The notes under the pieces are model-generated. The model made no database searches, was not told the DNA's origin, and saw only the letters and a list, made by a program, of their open reading frames with translations. DNA of 64,000 nucleotides from Sphingobacterium prati (GTDB taxonomy: Bacteria; Bacteroidota; Bacteroidia; Sphingobacteriales; Sphingobacteriaceae). This document shows, piece after piece, positions 37,704-46,038 of this stretch. Position numbers and translations under genes: made by a program. The stretch covers positions 1 through 64,000 of the forward strand of contig NZ_JABJWY010000006.1 in the NCBI RefSeq assembly GCF_013167215.1. Reading direction: 5' to 3'. Each line of letters opens with the position of its first letter. Positions within the stretch are counted from its first letter, which is position 1.

Positions 37704-38339
37704 ATGTCATTAATTACAGATTTACAATGGAGACACGCTGTAAAAGCGTATGATCCGACAAAAAAGGTAACACAGGAAAATATAGATAAAATATTGGAGG
37801 CAGCGCGCCTTGCACCAACTTCTTCGGGCCTACAACCATTTAAAATATTGGTGGTTGAAAACCAAACTTTGAAAGAGGAATTGGCAAAAGGTGCCTTAAA
37901 TCCTGAATGTATGAGAGAATGTTCTCATGTATTGGTTTTTGCTGCTTGGGACAGATATACAGAAGAGCGTATTGATGAAGTTTATGATTTTACGACTGAT
38001 GTACGGGATTTACCGCGCGGTAGGTTTGGATCGTATACAGATAAATTGAAGTCCATATATCTAAATGAAGAAGCAGAGCGCAATTTTGCCCATACTGCGC
38101 GACAAACCTATATTGCGTTGGGATTGGCCTTGGCACAAGCAGCAGAATTGCGGGTAGATTCTACTCCAGCGGAAGGCTTCGACAATAATGTAGTGGATGA
38201 AGTGTTGCAATTGGATAAACTTGGATTGAAAAGTGTATCGCTAATGTATGTAGGTGTTGCCGATGCTTCTCGCGACTGGATCTCTACAATGAAAAAAGTA
38301 AGAATACCAAAAGAGGAGTTTGTCGTTGAATATAAATAG
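37704..38339 (+). CDS. Nitroreductase-family NAD(P)H oxidoreductase
   Basis: 211-residue FMN enzyme of the NfsB type. Early RHAVKAYDP is the R-S-V-R-x-F/Y type phosphate motif of the family; APTSSGLQPFKILVV is the FMN-binding signature, and the C-terminal half holds ALAQAAELRVDSTPAEGF. Likely reduces quinones or nitro compounds with NAD(P)H. Sits 12 bases after the DUF1304 gene in the peroxide-stress cluster. Confidence 0.92.
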   Translation: MSLITDLQWRHAVKAYDPTKKVTQENIDKILEAARLAPTSSGLQPFKILVVENQTLKEELAKGALNPECMRECSHVLVFAAWDRYTEERIDEVYDFTTDVRDLPRGRFGSYTDKLKSIYLNEEAERNFAHTARQTYIALGLALAQAAELRVDSTPAEGFDNNVVDEVLQLDKLGLKSVSLMYVGVADASRDWISTMKKVRIPKEEFVVEYK

Positions 38340-38385
38340 GAAACATCTTATCCACTAAACTTTAGGAAAACAATATCTTTGCAAA

Positions 38386-38817
38386 ATGGATGATTTATTG
38401 AAATTGGACAAACAGCTTTGTTTTTCCGTATATGTCCTGCACCGTGAGATCATGCAGCAATATCGTGCTATTTTAGAAGAAATAGATTTGACGTATCCAC
38501 AGTATATTACAATGATGGCTTTATGGGAAAATGGTGAGCAAACGGTCAATCAGCTTGGAGAAAAGTTGTTTTTGGACAATGGCACACTAACACCATTGCT
38601 GAAGCGACTGGAAGGGAAGTCGCTGCTTACCCGAACCCGGAGTAAGGCAGATGAGCGGGTCGTGAAAATTCGTCTCACGGATCAAGGTGTAGAATTGAAA
38701 GAAAAAGCAAACTGTATTCCTATGCAAATTTTTGAAGCCCTAAAGTTGGATTATTCCGATATGCAACAGCTAAAAATGCTAGCAGATAAAATTGTGACGA
38801 ATGCAGGTAAAAGTTGA
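38386..38817 (+). CDS. ohrR: OhrR, MarR-family peroxide-sensing repressor
   Basis: 143 residues. Cys12 in LDKQLCFSVY matches the single redox-sensing cysteine of OhrR; DLTYPQYITMMALWE and the winged helix (VNQLGEKLFLDNGTLTPLLKRLE, about 55-80) complete the family signature. The wing keeps D-E-R (ADERVVKI). Oxidation of the cysteine by organic peroxide should release DNA and derepress ohr. The dyad at 36853-36866 is the likely target. A second distant cysteine (Cys in ANCIPMQ) may allow a disulfide. Confidence 0.95.
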   Translation: MDDLLKLDKQLCFSVYVLHREIMQQYRAILEEIDLTYPQYITMMALWENGEQTVNQLGEKLFLDNGTLTPLLKRLEGKSLLTRTRSKADERVVKIRLTDQGVELKEKANCIPMQIFEALKLDYSDMQQLKMLADKIVTNAGKS

Positions 38818-38913
38818 ATTTTTAACACTAGATTGGCGACTTATAATTTAGCGTTTTAAATAGGGAAATTATTTTTCGCTGAATCAGGGTGTATCGAAAT
38901 TTTATAAAAAAGA

Positions 38914-39339
38914 ATGCGTTTAATTACTTTTGCTGCTTATTTTGTTCTGTTGGCACTTTCGTTTGCAAGTTGTGAAGAAAAGAGACGAGATACTGAGTTG
39001 TTGAGATATGTTGCTTTTAGCAATCGGGATAGTGCTCAATTAGAGCTTAATCTCTTTGAACGCCGTTTTCATGGAAAATTACGGTTCTACCGACCGGGAG
39101 GTGAAATTGATTCGGGAGAAGTTCAAGGAAATATCAAAAATGATACGCTAGCCGGAGATTACTATTATTTTCCGTTTGGATGGGGGCAGAAGAAAAGGAG
39201 ACCCTTTGTTTTACTTAAGAAAGGGTCTCAATATATTTTAGGATCCGGTACTGAGCAAGTATATATGGGGATTCCGCATTATATTCCGTCAACGATCAGT
39301 TTTCAGCAGGCCAAATTTATTTTTAGTGAGGCCCGTTAA
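38914..39339 (+). CDS. Small lipoprotein, unknown
   Basis: 141 residues with a lipoprotein signal (FASC, Cys at about residue 20). The mature part is polar and beta-rich (ERRFHGKLRFYRPGGEIDSGEVQGNI), resembling small Bacteroidota lipoproteins that report a sugar- or ion-related property, but no family is recognised. Convergent with NudK, 22 bases apart. Confidence 0.65.
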   Translation: MRLITFAAYFVLLALSFASCEEKRRDTELLRYVAFSNRDSAQLELNLFERRFHGKLRFYRPGGEIDSGEVQGNIKNDTLAGDYYYFPFGWGQKKRRPFVLLKKGSQYILGSGTEQVYMGIPHYIPSTISFQQAKFIFSEAR

Positions 39340-39361
39340 GATATTTAGCTAAAAGAATAGG

Positions 39362-39943
39362 CTACAAAATATTTTTCAATTTAATATATTGCAGGAGCAT
39401 AATGGTCTTGCCATCTTTGATTTCGCCGCTTTCGATCATGCGTAACGCATCTTGAATATGAATCTCGAGGATTTCGATATTCTCCTCTTCTTCTTCCAAA
39501 CCTCCACCATCACTGACTTTCATATTGTTCGTATACTCGGCGATAAAGAAATGCAGAATTTCGGTAACTGAACCGGGCGACATATAGGCTTCAAATATCT
39601 TTTCTGCTTCCTTGATCTGATAACCGGTTTCTTCTTCTGTTTCCCGCCGTATACAATCTTGTGGGGAATCTTGATCTAGCAAACCTGCGCAGGCTTCTAT
39701 TAACATGCCAGACTCATTTCCGTTGATATAGGTTGGAATTCTAAACTGCCTGGTTAATATAACAGTCTTGGACACGGTATTATAAAGCAATATCACCGCG
39801 CCATTCCCTCTATCATAAGCTTCTCGGCTTTGTTGTTGCACTGTGCCGTCTGGCTTTGTATATTGATAGGTGACTTTTTTTAAGGTATACCAATTATTGG
39901 ATAGGATTTCAGTTTTTACAATTTCGATATCTTTGATTGCCAT
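39362..39943 (-). CDS. nudK: NUDIX hydrolase, GDP-mannose pyrophosphatase NudK-like
   Basis: 193 residues. Nudix box visible as G-(5)-E-(7)-R-E-(2)-E-E-(1)-G: the segment GLLD....[14 protein letters not shown]. Upstream [11 protein letters not shown] and [19 protein letters not shown] match NudK, which hydrolyses GDP-mannose to GMP and mannose-1-phosphate. Substrate choice rests on similarity to the ADPRase/NudK branch and is probable, not proven. Confidence 0.88.
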   Translation of the reverse strand: MAIKDIEIVKTEILSNNWYTLKKVTYQYTKPDGTVQQQSREAYDRGNGAVILLYNTVSKTVILTRQFRIPTYINGNESGMLIEACAGLLDQDSPQDCIRRETEEETGYQIKEAEKIFEAYMSPGSVTEILHFFIAEYTNNMKVSDGGGLEEEEENIEILEIHIQDALRMIESGEIKDGKTIMLLQYIKLKNIL

Positions 39944-40125
39944 TTTTAGAGCGTTAAAGTCAAGCTATAAAAGTAAGTATTATGGCTCATATTAAGAGTG
40001 AAAGAGTAAATTCGTTTCTATTTTCTTTTTCGGATGTTGTAAGATTTAATTTCTAAATTTAGCAGGGATAAAAGTAACAGTGCACAGATCCTAAAATGGC
40101 ATGGCAAAATATATAAGTAGATAGT

Positions 40126-40887
40126 ATGATTGGGGATGGGCTATACTATAAAATTGTTAAACCTGACCACACACTTTCTGATTTCGTAGATAGTTTTTGG
40201 TGTCTCTACAATCATTCGGGGCAGGTCAAAGAAACAATAGGCTTGCCAGATGGGCGGGTGGATTTATTTCTTTTTCGTTCTCCAGCTGAAGGTTTTCGGA
40301 TCATTTTGCTCGGACTGGGTACGCTACCGCATGAACAGGCTACAATTCCAATCGATGGGGTAATATTTTGTATCAGCTTAAAATTACTTGCAATAGAATA
40401 TATTTTAAACGAGAGTGTAGCTGATATTATAAATTCTGGGAAGATATTGGAACATGATTTTTGGGGTTTTAGCGAACAGGATTTACAGGATTTTGATTAT
40501 TTTATTGACAAGTCTGTCCAAGTGCTTTCATCAATGTTACCTGCAACTATCGATGCACGTAAACAAAAATTATTTGATCTTATATACGAAAGTAAAGGCA
40601 CTATTTCAGTTTCTGAGCTTTCAGAAAAAGTATTTTGGACAAGTAGGCAGATCAATCGCTATTTTAATCAGTGGTTTGGCTTATCCCTAAAAGTATATTC
40701 TAACATTTTACGTTTTCGGGCTTCTTTAGATCACATTGCCCAAGGGAAGCTTTTTCCTGATGAACACTTTTTTGACCAGAATCATTTTATCAAAGAAATT
40801 AAGAAGTTCTCTGGAGTAGTTCCCAAGGAATTGCTAAAAAATAAAAACGACCGATTTATACTATTATCTTCCCTGACATCGAAATAA
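40126..40887 (+). CDS. AraC-family regulator with DUF6597 N-terminal domain
   Basis: 253 residues. The N-terminal domain about 5-110 has LSDFVDSFWCLYN and LPDGRVDLFLF, features of DUF6597; the AraC DNA-binding region is about 155-245 (ISVSELSEKVFWTSRQINRYFNQWFG). The second helix-turn-helix is degenerate (FDQNHFIKEIKKFSGVVPKEL retained). It precedes the Tet(X)-like monooxygenase by 27 bases on the same strand, so is a candidate regulator of it. Confidence 0.88.
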   Translation: MIGDGLYYKIVKPDHTLSDFVDSFWCLYNHSGQVKETIGLPDGRVDLFLFRSPAEGFRIILLGLGTLPHEQATIPIDGVIFCISLKLLAIEYILNESVADIINSGKILEHDFWGFSEQDLQDFDYFIDKSVQVLSSMLPATIDARKQKLFDLIYESKGTISVSELSEKVFWTSRQINRYFNQWFGLSLKVYSNILRFRASLDHIAQGKLFPDEHFFDQNHFIKEIKKFSGVVPKELLKNKNDRFILLSSLTSK

Positions 40888-40914
40888 TTTTGTCTTAACA
40901 TTTTAAGAACAAAT

Positions 40915-42066
40915 ATGATGTTAATAGAAAATAAAAAAATTGCTATTGTCGGCGGCGGAATGGCCGGCCTGACCCTAGCTCGATTATTACAGATGGAGGG
41001 GGCGGATGTACAAGTTTATGAACGTGATTTCAGCCGCGATGTGCGCGTACAAGGCTCTACATTGGACCTTCATGAAGGGACAGGTCTTGAGGCGTTAAAA
41101 CGTGCGGGACTTATCGATGAATTTTATAAACATTATCGCCCGACAGCAAGTAAGCTGCGTATCGTGGATAAGGATCTTCATATTAAATTTGACGATCATG
41201 ATCATATCGCTGCGGTTGCTGAAAACCGACCGGAAATTGATCGGGCTCCGCTACGTGATATTTTGCTGAATTCGCTGAATAAAAATACACTAGTCTGGGA
41301 TCGCCATTTTGTTTCGATGGAAAAACATGGAGAAGGCTGGATTTTACAATTTAAAAAGGGACAGACAGCCTATGCCGATCTTGTTGTTGCTGCCGATGGT
41401 GCAAATTCCAAAATACGTTCTTATCTCAATGCGCCTAACCCAATTTATTCGGGGATTACGTTGGTAGAAGGAAATATATATGATGCGCATAAAAACGCTT
41501 CCAAGCTATTCGAATTTACAAAAGGAGGAAAAGTAATGGCTTTTGGGGATGAGCAGTTTATCGGGTATGGCACAAAGGGCGATGGATCCATCATGTTTGT
41601 TGCCAGTACAAAAGCGCCTGAACATATATTTGCCGAACCAGGTAATGATGTCAATATCAAACAGCAAGTTTCCAAATGGTTAAAGGATAATTTTTCGGGC
41701 TGGAGCGTTGTGTGGAACGAATTTTTTGCTAACGAAAATGTGTCTTTTATACCTCGGCCACAATACTATTTCCCTCTTGATCAATGTTGGAATACACAGT
41801 CTAATCTCACAATGATTGGCGATGCTGCCCACCGTATGCCACCTTTTGCCGGAGAGGGCGCAAATGTTGCTATGCAAGATGCATTTGAACTTGCGGCATG
41901 TCTGACCAATGGTAATTTTGAAAGCTTAGAAATTGCGATTTCTTATTTTGAGAAACAGATGATCCAACGTGGAGCAGAAGCCACACAGGATACATTGGAA
42001 AATAGCGACCGAATGCATTCGACAACAGCTTTGCAGCAGATGCTAGACTTTTTTGGTGAAAATTGA
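40915..42066 (+). CDS. FAD-dependent monooxygenase, Tet(X)-like
   Basis: 383-residue group A flavoprotein hydroxylase. FAD dinucleotide motif VGGGMAGL at 12-19, STLDLHEGTGLEALKRAGL around 48-66, and the second FAD motif MIGDAAHRMPPFAGEG about 300-315. These closely resemble Tet(X) (GTLDLHKGSGQEAMKKAGL; MIGDAAHLMPPFAGQG), the tetracycline-inactivating monooxygenase. The middle substrate region is divergent, so tetracycline activity is possible but not shown. Length matches Tet(X) (about 380-390). Paired with the AraC gene upstream. Confidence 0.88.
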   Translation: MMLIENKKIAIVGGGMAGLTLARLLQMEGADVQVYERDFSRDVRVQGSTLDLHEGTGLEALKRAGLIDEFYKHYRPTASKLRIVDKDLHIKFDDHDHIAAVAENRPEIDRAPLRDILLNSLNKNTLVWDRHFVSMEKHGEGWILQFKKGQTAYADLVVAADGANSKIRSYLNAPNPIYSGITLVEGNIYDAHKNASKLFEFTKGGKVMAFGDEQFIGYGTKGDGSIMFVASTKAPEHIFAEPGNDVNIKQQVSKWLKDNFSGWSVVWNEFFANENVSFIPRPQYYFPLDQCWNTQSNLTMIGDAAHRMPPFAGEGANVAMQDAFELAACLTNGNFESLEIAISYFEKQMIQRGAEATQDTLENSDRMHSTTALQQMLDFFGEN

Positions 42067-42178
42067 TAGGAGAGCGTAAAAGTACAACTATCCAAAAGCT
42101 GACTTAATAAAACAGCAAAAACAAATTACTTGTTAAAAGGATGAAATTCTTTTCTAGCCATCAAAGTGACCTTAATTG

Positions 42179-43069
42179 CTACTTATGTGCAGGAAGCTGA
42201 TAACGATTATAGATCTCTTTTAATATTCTTTTGTAATACTTTGTTTTGTCAGATTCATCGATAACGATGATTTCCACGTCATTGGCTCCAAGTAGTTGCA
42301 TTTTATCCACCGCTATTTGATGCCATTTTTTTGTTGTATAGTAAAATAACTTATTTTGGATGAAGTTACTTTTTTTATAAAACTTATTTCGAGCACGATA
42401 AGTCAGAAGCCACCAAAGATCTATCTCCACAAAATCCAAAGAGAGCCCGAGGATATGAATATCTTGAGTAAAGAATAAGTCTATCCACGATTGCAGTTGC
42501 AAGTTTTTTTTCTGCTTCAATCTTTTTATCAAAGCGGCCTTGAAAACAGTGTCTGACGTATAGTTAGTGCCATTTACCACGTAATCTCTCATTTTTTGAA
42601 GCTGTCCACAATAATGCTCATATCCAAGATTGATCGAATTGGGACTGTCACAATCACCATGAATATGCCAATATGTTTTATCATTGGTCTCATGCCGCCG
42701 GAAAACACTGTATGTGGTTTCTCTCACCAGGCTCGTATTATTTTTTGGAATTGATCCTTCCAAGCTGAATTCATAATTTGTCGTAATGATGTTTTTAGTT
42801 GGAAGGGCCCGGATCAATTCGTGTATTTCATTTTGCTTTATTTGTGAGACGCTATCCGAAATATATGTTTTAAGCTCTTTCTCATTAAGATGCTGTATCT
42901 TAATTGCATTTAGAAAAATCTCTTCATACAACATTGGGAATGGTTTTTGACCATTTTCCAATGCTGTTACATGATATTTTATTTTAATATTAGTCAGCAA
43001 GTCGCTCCAGCTAATTCCTGGAGAAATATTGTTGATATCATTTCCAACTAATAAGCTGAATTTATCCAT
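42179..43069 (-). CDS. SIR2-like domain protein, possible defence factor
   Basis: 296 residues from ATG 43069; the frame opens at TTG 14 codons earlier. NAD-binding SIR2-like features: SLLVGNDINNISPGISW near the start (Rossmann-type glycine loop), ITTNYE (about 115-120), HIHGD (about 155, the catalytic-type His), and DIHILGLSLDFVE (about 225-237). Such SIR2_2-type proteins occur in several anti-phage systems as NADases, usually with partner genes; here it stands alone between unrelated genes. Function as a defence protein is an inference. A single-domain protein with unassigned C-terminal about 60 residues. Confidence 0.75.
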   Translation of the reverse strand: MDKFSLLVGNDINNISPGISWSDLLTNIKIKYHVTALENGQKPFPMLYEEIFLNAIKIQHLNEKELKTYISDSVSQIKQNEIHELIRALPTKNIITTNYEFSLEGSIPKNNTSLVRETTYSVFRRHETNDKTYWHIHGDCDSPNSINLGYEHYCGQLQKMRDYVVNGTNYTSDTVFKAALIKRLKQKKNLQLQSWIDLFFTQDIHILGLSLDFVEIDLWWLLTYRARNKFYKKSNFIQNKLFYYTTKKWHQIAVDKMQLLGANDVEIIVIDESDKTKYYKRILKEIYNRYQLPAHK

Positions 43070-43280
43070 TTGTAAATAATACTTTGAAGATTTCCTCTTG
43101 GGGCAAACCAATCAAACCGTTTCATGCCCACTTTGATGACAACTGTCGAACAGGAATCTATCGACTAGTCTCTAATTTAACAAAAAATAATGAATGAACC
43201 GGTCGTTAGATCGCATTAAATCTTCATTTGCTCAGAACCTAATAGGGGGTATCATCTGTTTGGATTTATGGTGAGCAAAA

Positions 43281-45470
43281 TCAGTTTCTAATGGGAAATC
43301 TAATTTCGAAGGTTGTACCCTGATTTAACTTACTATCTACTGTGATTTTTGCGTCGAGTCTATCGACAATTCTCTTGACAATGGATAATCCAACCCCTGA
43401 TCCATCAAATTGTAGCGCATTAGGTAAACGATGAAATATTTCGAAAATTCGTTCAGTTTCCTCGGCTGACATACCGATTCCATTATCCCATATTTTATAC
43501 AAGACATAATTTTTATCAATTAGACTGTCTATCCCGATGCGTGGCGTTGTTTTATTGCTGCTGTACTTGATCGCATTGCCCAGAAGATTTAGGAACAATT
43601 GATAAATTAAGGTTTTTTCCCCATCAATTGGAAGGATTCTTCCTTTTTCGAATTGTAGATTATGAACATTAAATCTTACGCTGCAATCATCGATGATATT
43701 TTCGATAAACCGTTCCGGATATACAGTTTCGTATTCAAATTCATAACTTTTGGTACGGGCGAAATGGACCGTTTTATCCAGCATGTTATTCATCAACTTG
43801 ATTGCTTCCATCATGTTTCTACCTGCTTTCCCGAGGAATTCCTGACTTAAACCAGGCCTATCCCGAATCATCTGTGCCGTCATCTGTAAGGCGGCTAAGG
43901 GATTTTTAAGATCGTGGCTCAGTGTGTAACTGAATGTCTCCAAGATATTGTTTGTTTCGATTAATTTTTCATTGAGCGACTGAATTTCTAAGATCTTCTT
44001 TAGACAGGCTTCCTGGATTGTGATGCTCAAGTTTTTTAGGAAGTTGATTTCGCGCTTTTTCCATTTTGGGGCTGTTCCTTCAACTGTTTTTTTCCAGGCA
44101 TTGAAGGATGTACGGGGGGAAGGGAAATTTATCTCCTTTGTCGGATCGTAAATAAGCCGTTTTTCTGGGACCCCGGCCCAAGTTTCCTCTACTTTTACTT
44201 CCTTTCGGAAGAAATAGATTTTGAAATCCAATTTGTTTTCTAGATCAATTAGGGCAATTCCTGGGAAAGTAAAAATTTTGTCTTCTTTATCTTGTGGCCA
44301 TTGGAAATCCGATTGCCAGAATAACGGTTCAGTAACTGTCTTTCGGAAGTGGTTGTCCAGGCTTAATATCATTTCTTTTTGTGGTGTAATGCCGACAATA
44401 TGCCATCTGTCAAGATATTTGAAGGCTATTCCATCGGCTTGGAGGATGTCCATTAAGCTCGATGTCAGAGAGCTGATTACCTTATCAAGATCTTTCTTTG
44501 TAAACAGGTTTTGCCTGATCTCAAATGCGACACTCTTGGTCTTAAGTTTGAAATTATTATCCTCAATTTGCTTCTTGGCCAAAAAACTATTGACAGCATA
44601 TTGCACAATGAAAACGGAAAGATGTCGTTGCGCTAAATCAATGTACTTGGGGACTCTATTTTGACAAGCGACGAGTCCCCACAATTTTCCATTAATGATA
44701 ATGGAAAAACTGCCACTTGCTTTCACCTGTGCATTTCGCAGATATTGCAGGTGTATAGGTGACATTGCACGGATCGCAGTCATGGATAGATCCAAGTTTT
44801 CGGGCTCAATGCCCCAAACCGGTATGGGAGCCGCATCAATATCTGGTGTGACCCTGGCAAATATTTTTGTGTAAAGCTCACGAGCCTGTTTGGGAATGTC
44901 AAATTCTGGATAATGATAACCTAACAATGGTTCAAGTCCGCCAACGACATGTTCGGCAATAACCTGACCATCCCCATTTTCCGAGAATTTATAGATCATA
45001 ACACGATCATAGCCTGTCACTGTAAAAATATTCTCGGCCAGCGCTTTCCAGGTATCGCCACTGTCATTGATATGCTTGGCATAAAAGAATGTATTTTTAA
45101 ATCGATGAGACTGTGAACGATGCTGCTCTATTTCAACATATATCTTATTGTCAAAAGGATAAATACTTAGATAATGTGCTGTATGCGCTAGAGAAATATC
45201 AGCCACATAGCGATACCTGAAGCTATCAGTATGATCCTGTATGATTTCATTAAGATCAATCGTATGTTGGATACCAAGAGAATCAATAAAACCCATCAAG
45301 GTTTGCCCCAGGAATACACTTTGTTTAGGTAATCCTGTGTCTTCCCAGTTTGCGCTCCAGCCTATACAATTAAGAGCGGCGTCAAAAAGGAGGAGACAAC
45401 CAAAATGCTGTATTTGACCACAAAGATGTATGGCTTCTTGGTCGCAATTAGAAAAATGATTGTTGTCCAT
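43281..45470 (-). CDS. Bacteriophytochrome sensor histidine kinase
   Basis: 729-residue red-light photoreceptor kinase: PAS about 10-110, GAF about 140-300, PHY about 315-485, HisKA about 508-575 (His519 in TLSHDLKNPL) and HATPase about 615-727 (NAIKYSS, DNGIGM, GSGVGLSIV). Cys9 in the NCDQEAIHLCGQIQ motif aligns with the biliverdin-attaching Cys of Deinococcus phytochrome, and the PHY tongue has PRTSF. Asp191 and His240 of the pocket are kept, but the residue equivalent to Ser206 is Phe190 (EFDIP) and that equivalent to His290 is Gln270 (LVACQN). No response regulator or heme oxygenase gene is adjacent. Confidence 0.93.
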   Translation of the reverse strand: MDNNHFSNCDQEAIHLCGQIQHFGCLLLFDAALNCIGWSANWEDTGLPKQSVFLGQTLMGFIDSLGIQHTIDLNEIIQDHTDSFRYRYVADISLAHTAHYLSIYPFDNKIYVEIEQHRSQSHRFKNTFFYAKHINDSGDTWKALAENIFTVTGYDRVMIYKFSENGDGQVIAEHVVGGLEPLLGYHYPEFDIPKQARELYTKIFARVTPDIDAAPIPVWGIEPENLDLSMTAIRAMSPIHLQYLRNAQVKASGSFSIIINGKLWGLVACQNRVPKYIDLAQRHLSVFIVQYAVNSFLAKKQIEDNNFKLKTKSVAFEIRQNLFTKKDLDKVISSLTSSLMDILQADGIAFKYLDRWHIVGITPQKEMILSLDNHFRKTVTEPLFWQSDFQWPQDKEDKIFTFPGIALIDLENKLDFKIYFFRKEVKVEETWAGVPEKRLIYDPTKEINFPSPRTSFNAWKKTVEGTAPKWKKREINFLKNLSITIQEACLKKILEIQSLNEKLIETNNILETFSYTLSHDLKNPLAALQMTAQMIRDRPGLSQEFLGKAGRNMMEAIKLMNNMLDKTVHFARTKSYEFEYETVYPERFIENIIDDCSVRFNVHNLQFEKGRILPIDGEKTLIYQLFLNLLGNAIKYSSNKTTPRIGIDSLIDKNYVLYKIWDNGIGMSAEETERIFEIFHRLPNALQFDGSGVGLSIVKRIVDRLDAKITVDSKLNQGTTFEIRFPIRN

Positions 45471-46038
45471 AAACGCCTTCGATATATTCTCCTAAAGTAC
45501 AAAATAAATAATTAAGGCATAGCTATTACGCTTAAAGAAATGTTCATGACACGCAAAGCGCTATTTTTTATTTTCTGGAATAGCAAGGCAGCATAGCGTC
45601 AAGTGTAATAAAGTGATGTTGTTTTATCAGTTTTGGTGGTACCAAAGGTTGGCGTTGTAGTTAAAGCTACATTTCACTAAGCAATGGGATTGATTAGCCA
45701 TTTATAAAACTAGCGACATGCTGATAGCATAATGTCAGATAAGAAAATTGTGGATTGAATGAGCATTCTATTGTTGTTGACAAAAAAGGCTAGGTGAACC
45801 GATTTCCTAGCCTTAACGATATAACTCATCCTATGCTATAACGATCAAATAACAACGGAATAGCAAATATGTTTTATATTGTTAAAGCAAAGTTAGTTTG
45901 AGACCTAAATCTTTTGCTCAAGATTACTTACCTGTCTATAGCATACATTTACCGTTTTTTTAGGGGTGTTGGCCTAAAATTTATTTTTGGGATCCTCTTA
46001 TTCACTACTTTTCATTAATAAATTACATACTGACCCAA
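45471..46038. other. 568-base intergenic region
   Basis: No protein gene is seen on either strand. The only clear structures are the minus-strand-oriented terminator at 45786-45814 and a TAACTTTG element on the minus strand (45888-45895) that could start a short RNA ending there. Confidence 0.5.
45782..45814 (-). terminator. Orphan terminator, minus-strand orientation
   Basis: AAGGCTAGG (45786-45794) and CCTAGCCTT (45806-45814) form a perfect 9-bp stem with an 11-base loop. Read on the minus strand it is followed by a run of Ts (plus-strand As at 45782-45787). No minus-strand gene ends here, so it may end a small RNA. Confidence 0.6.

Noticed and set aside
38374..38381. TATCTTTG just before ohrR as a -7 promoter box
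   Set aside because: It would start transcription at or inside the start codon and no TTTG element lies 19-21 bases upstream.
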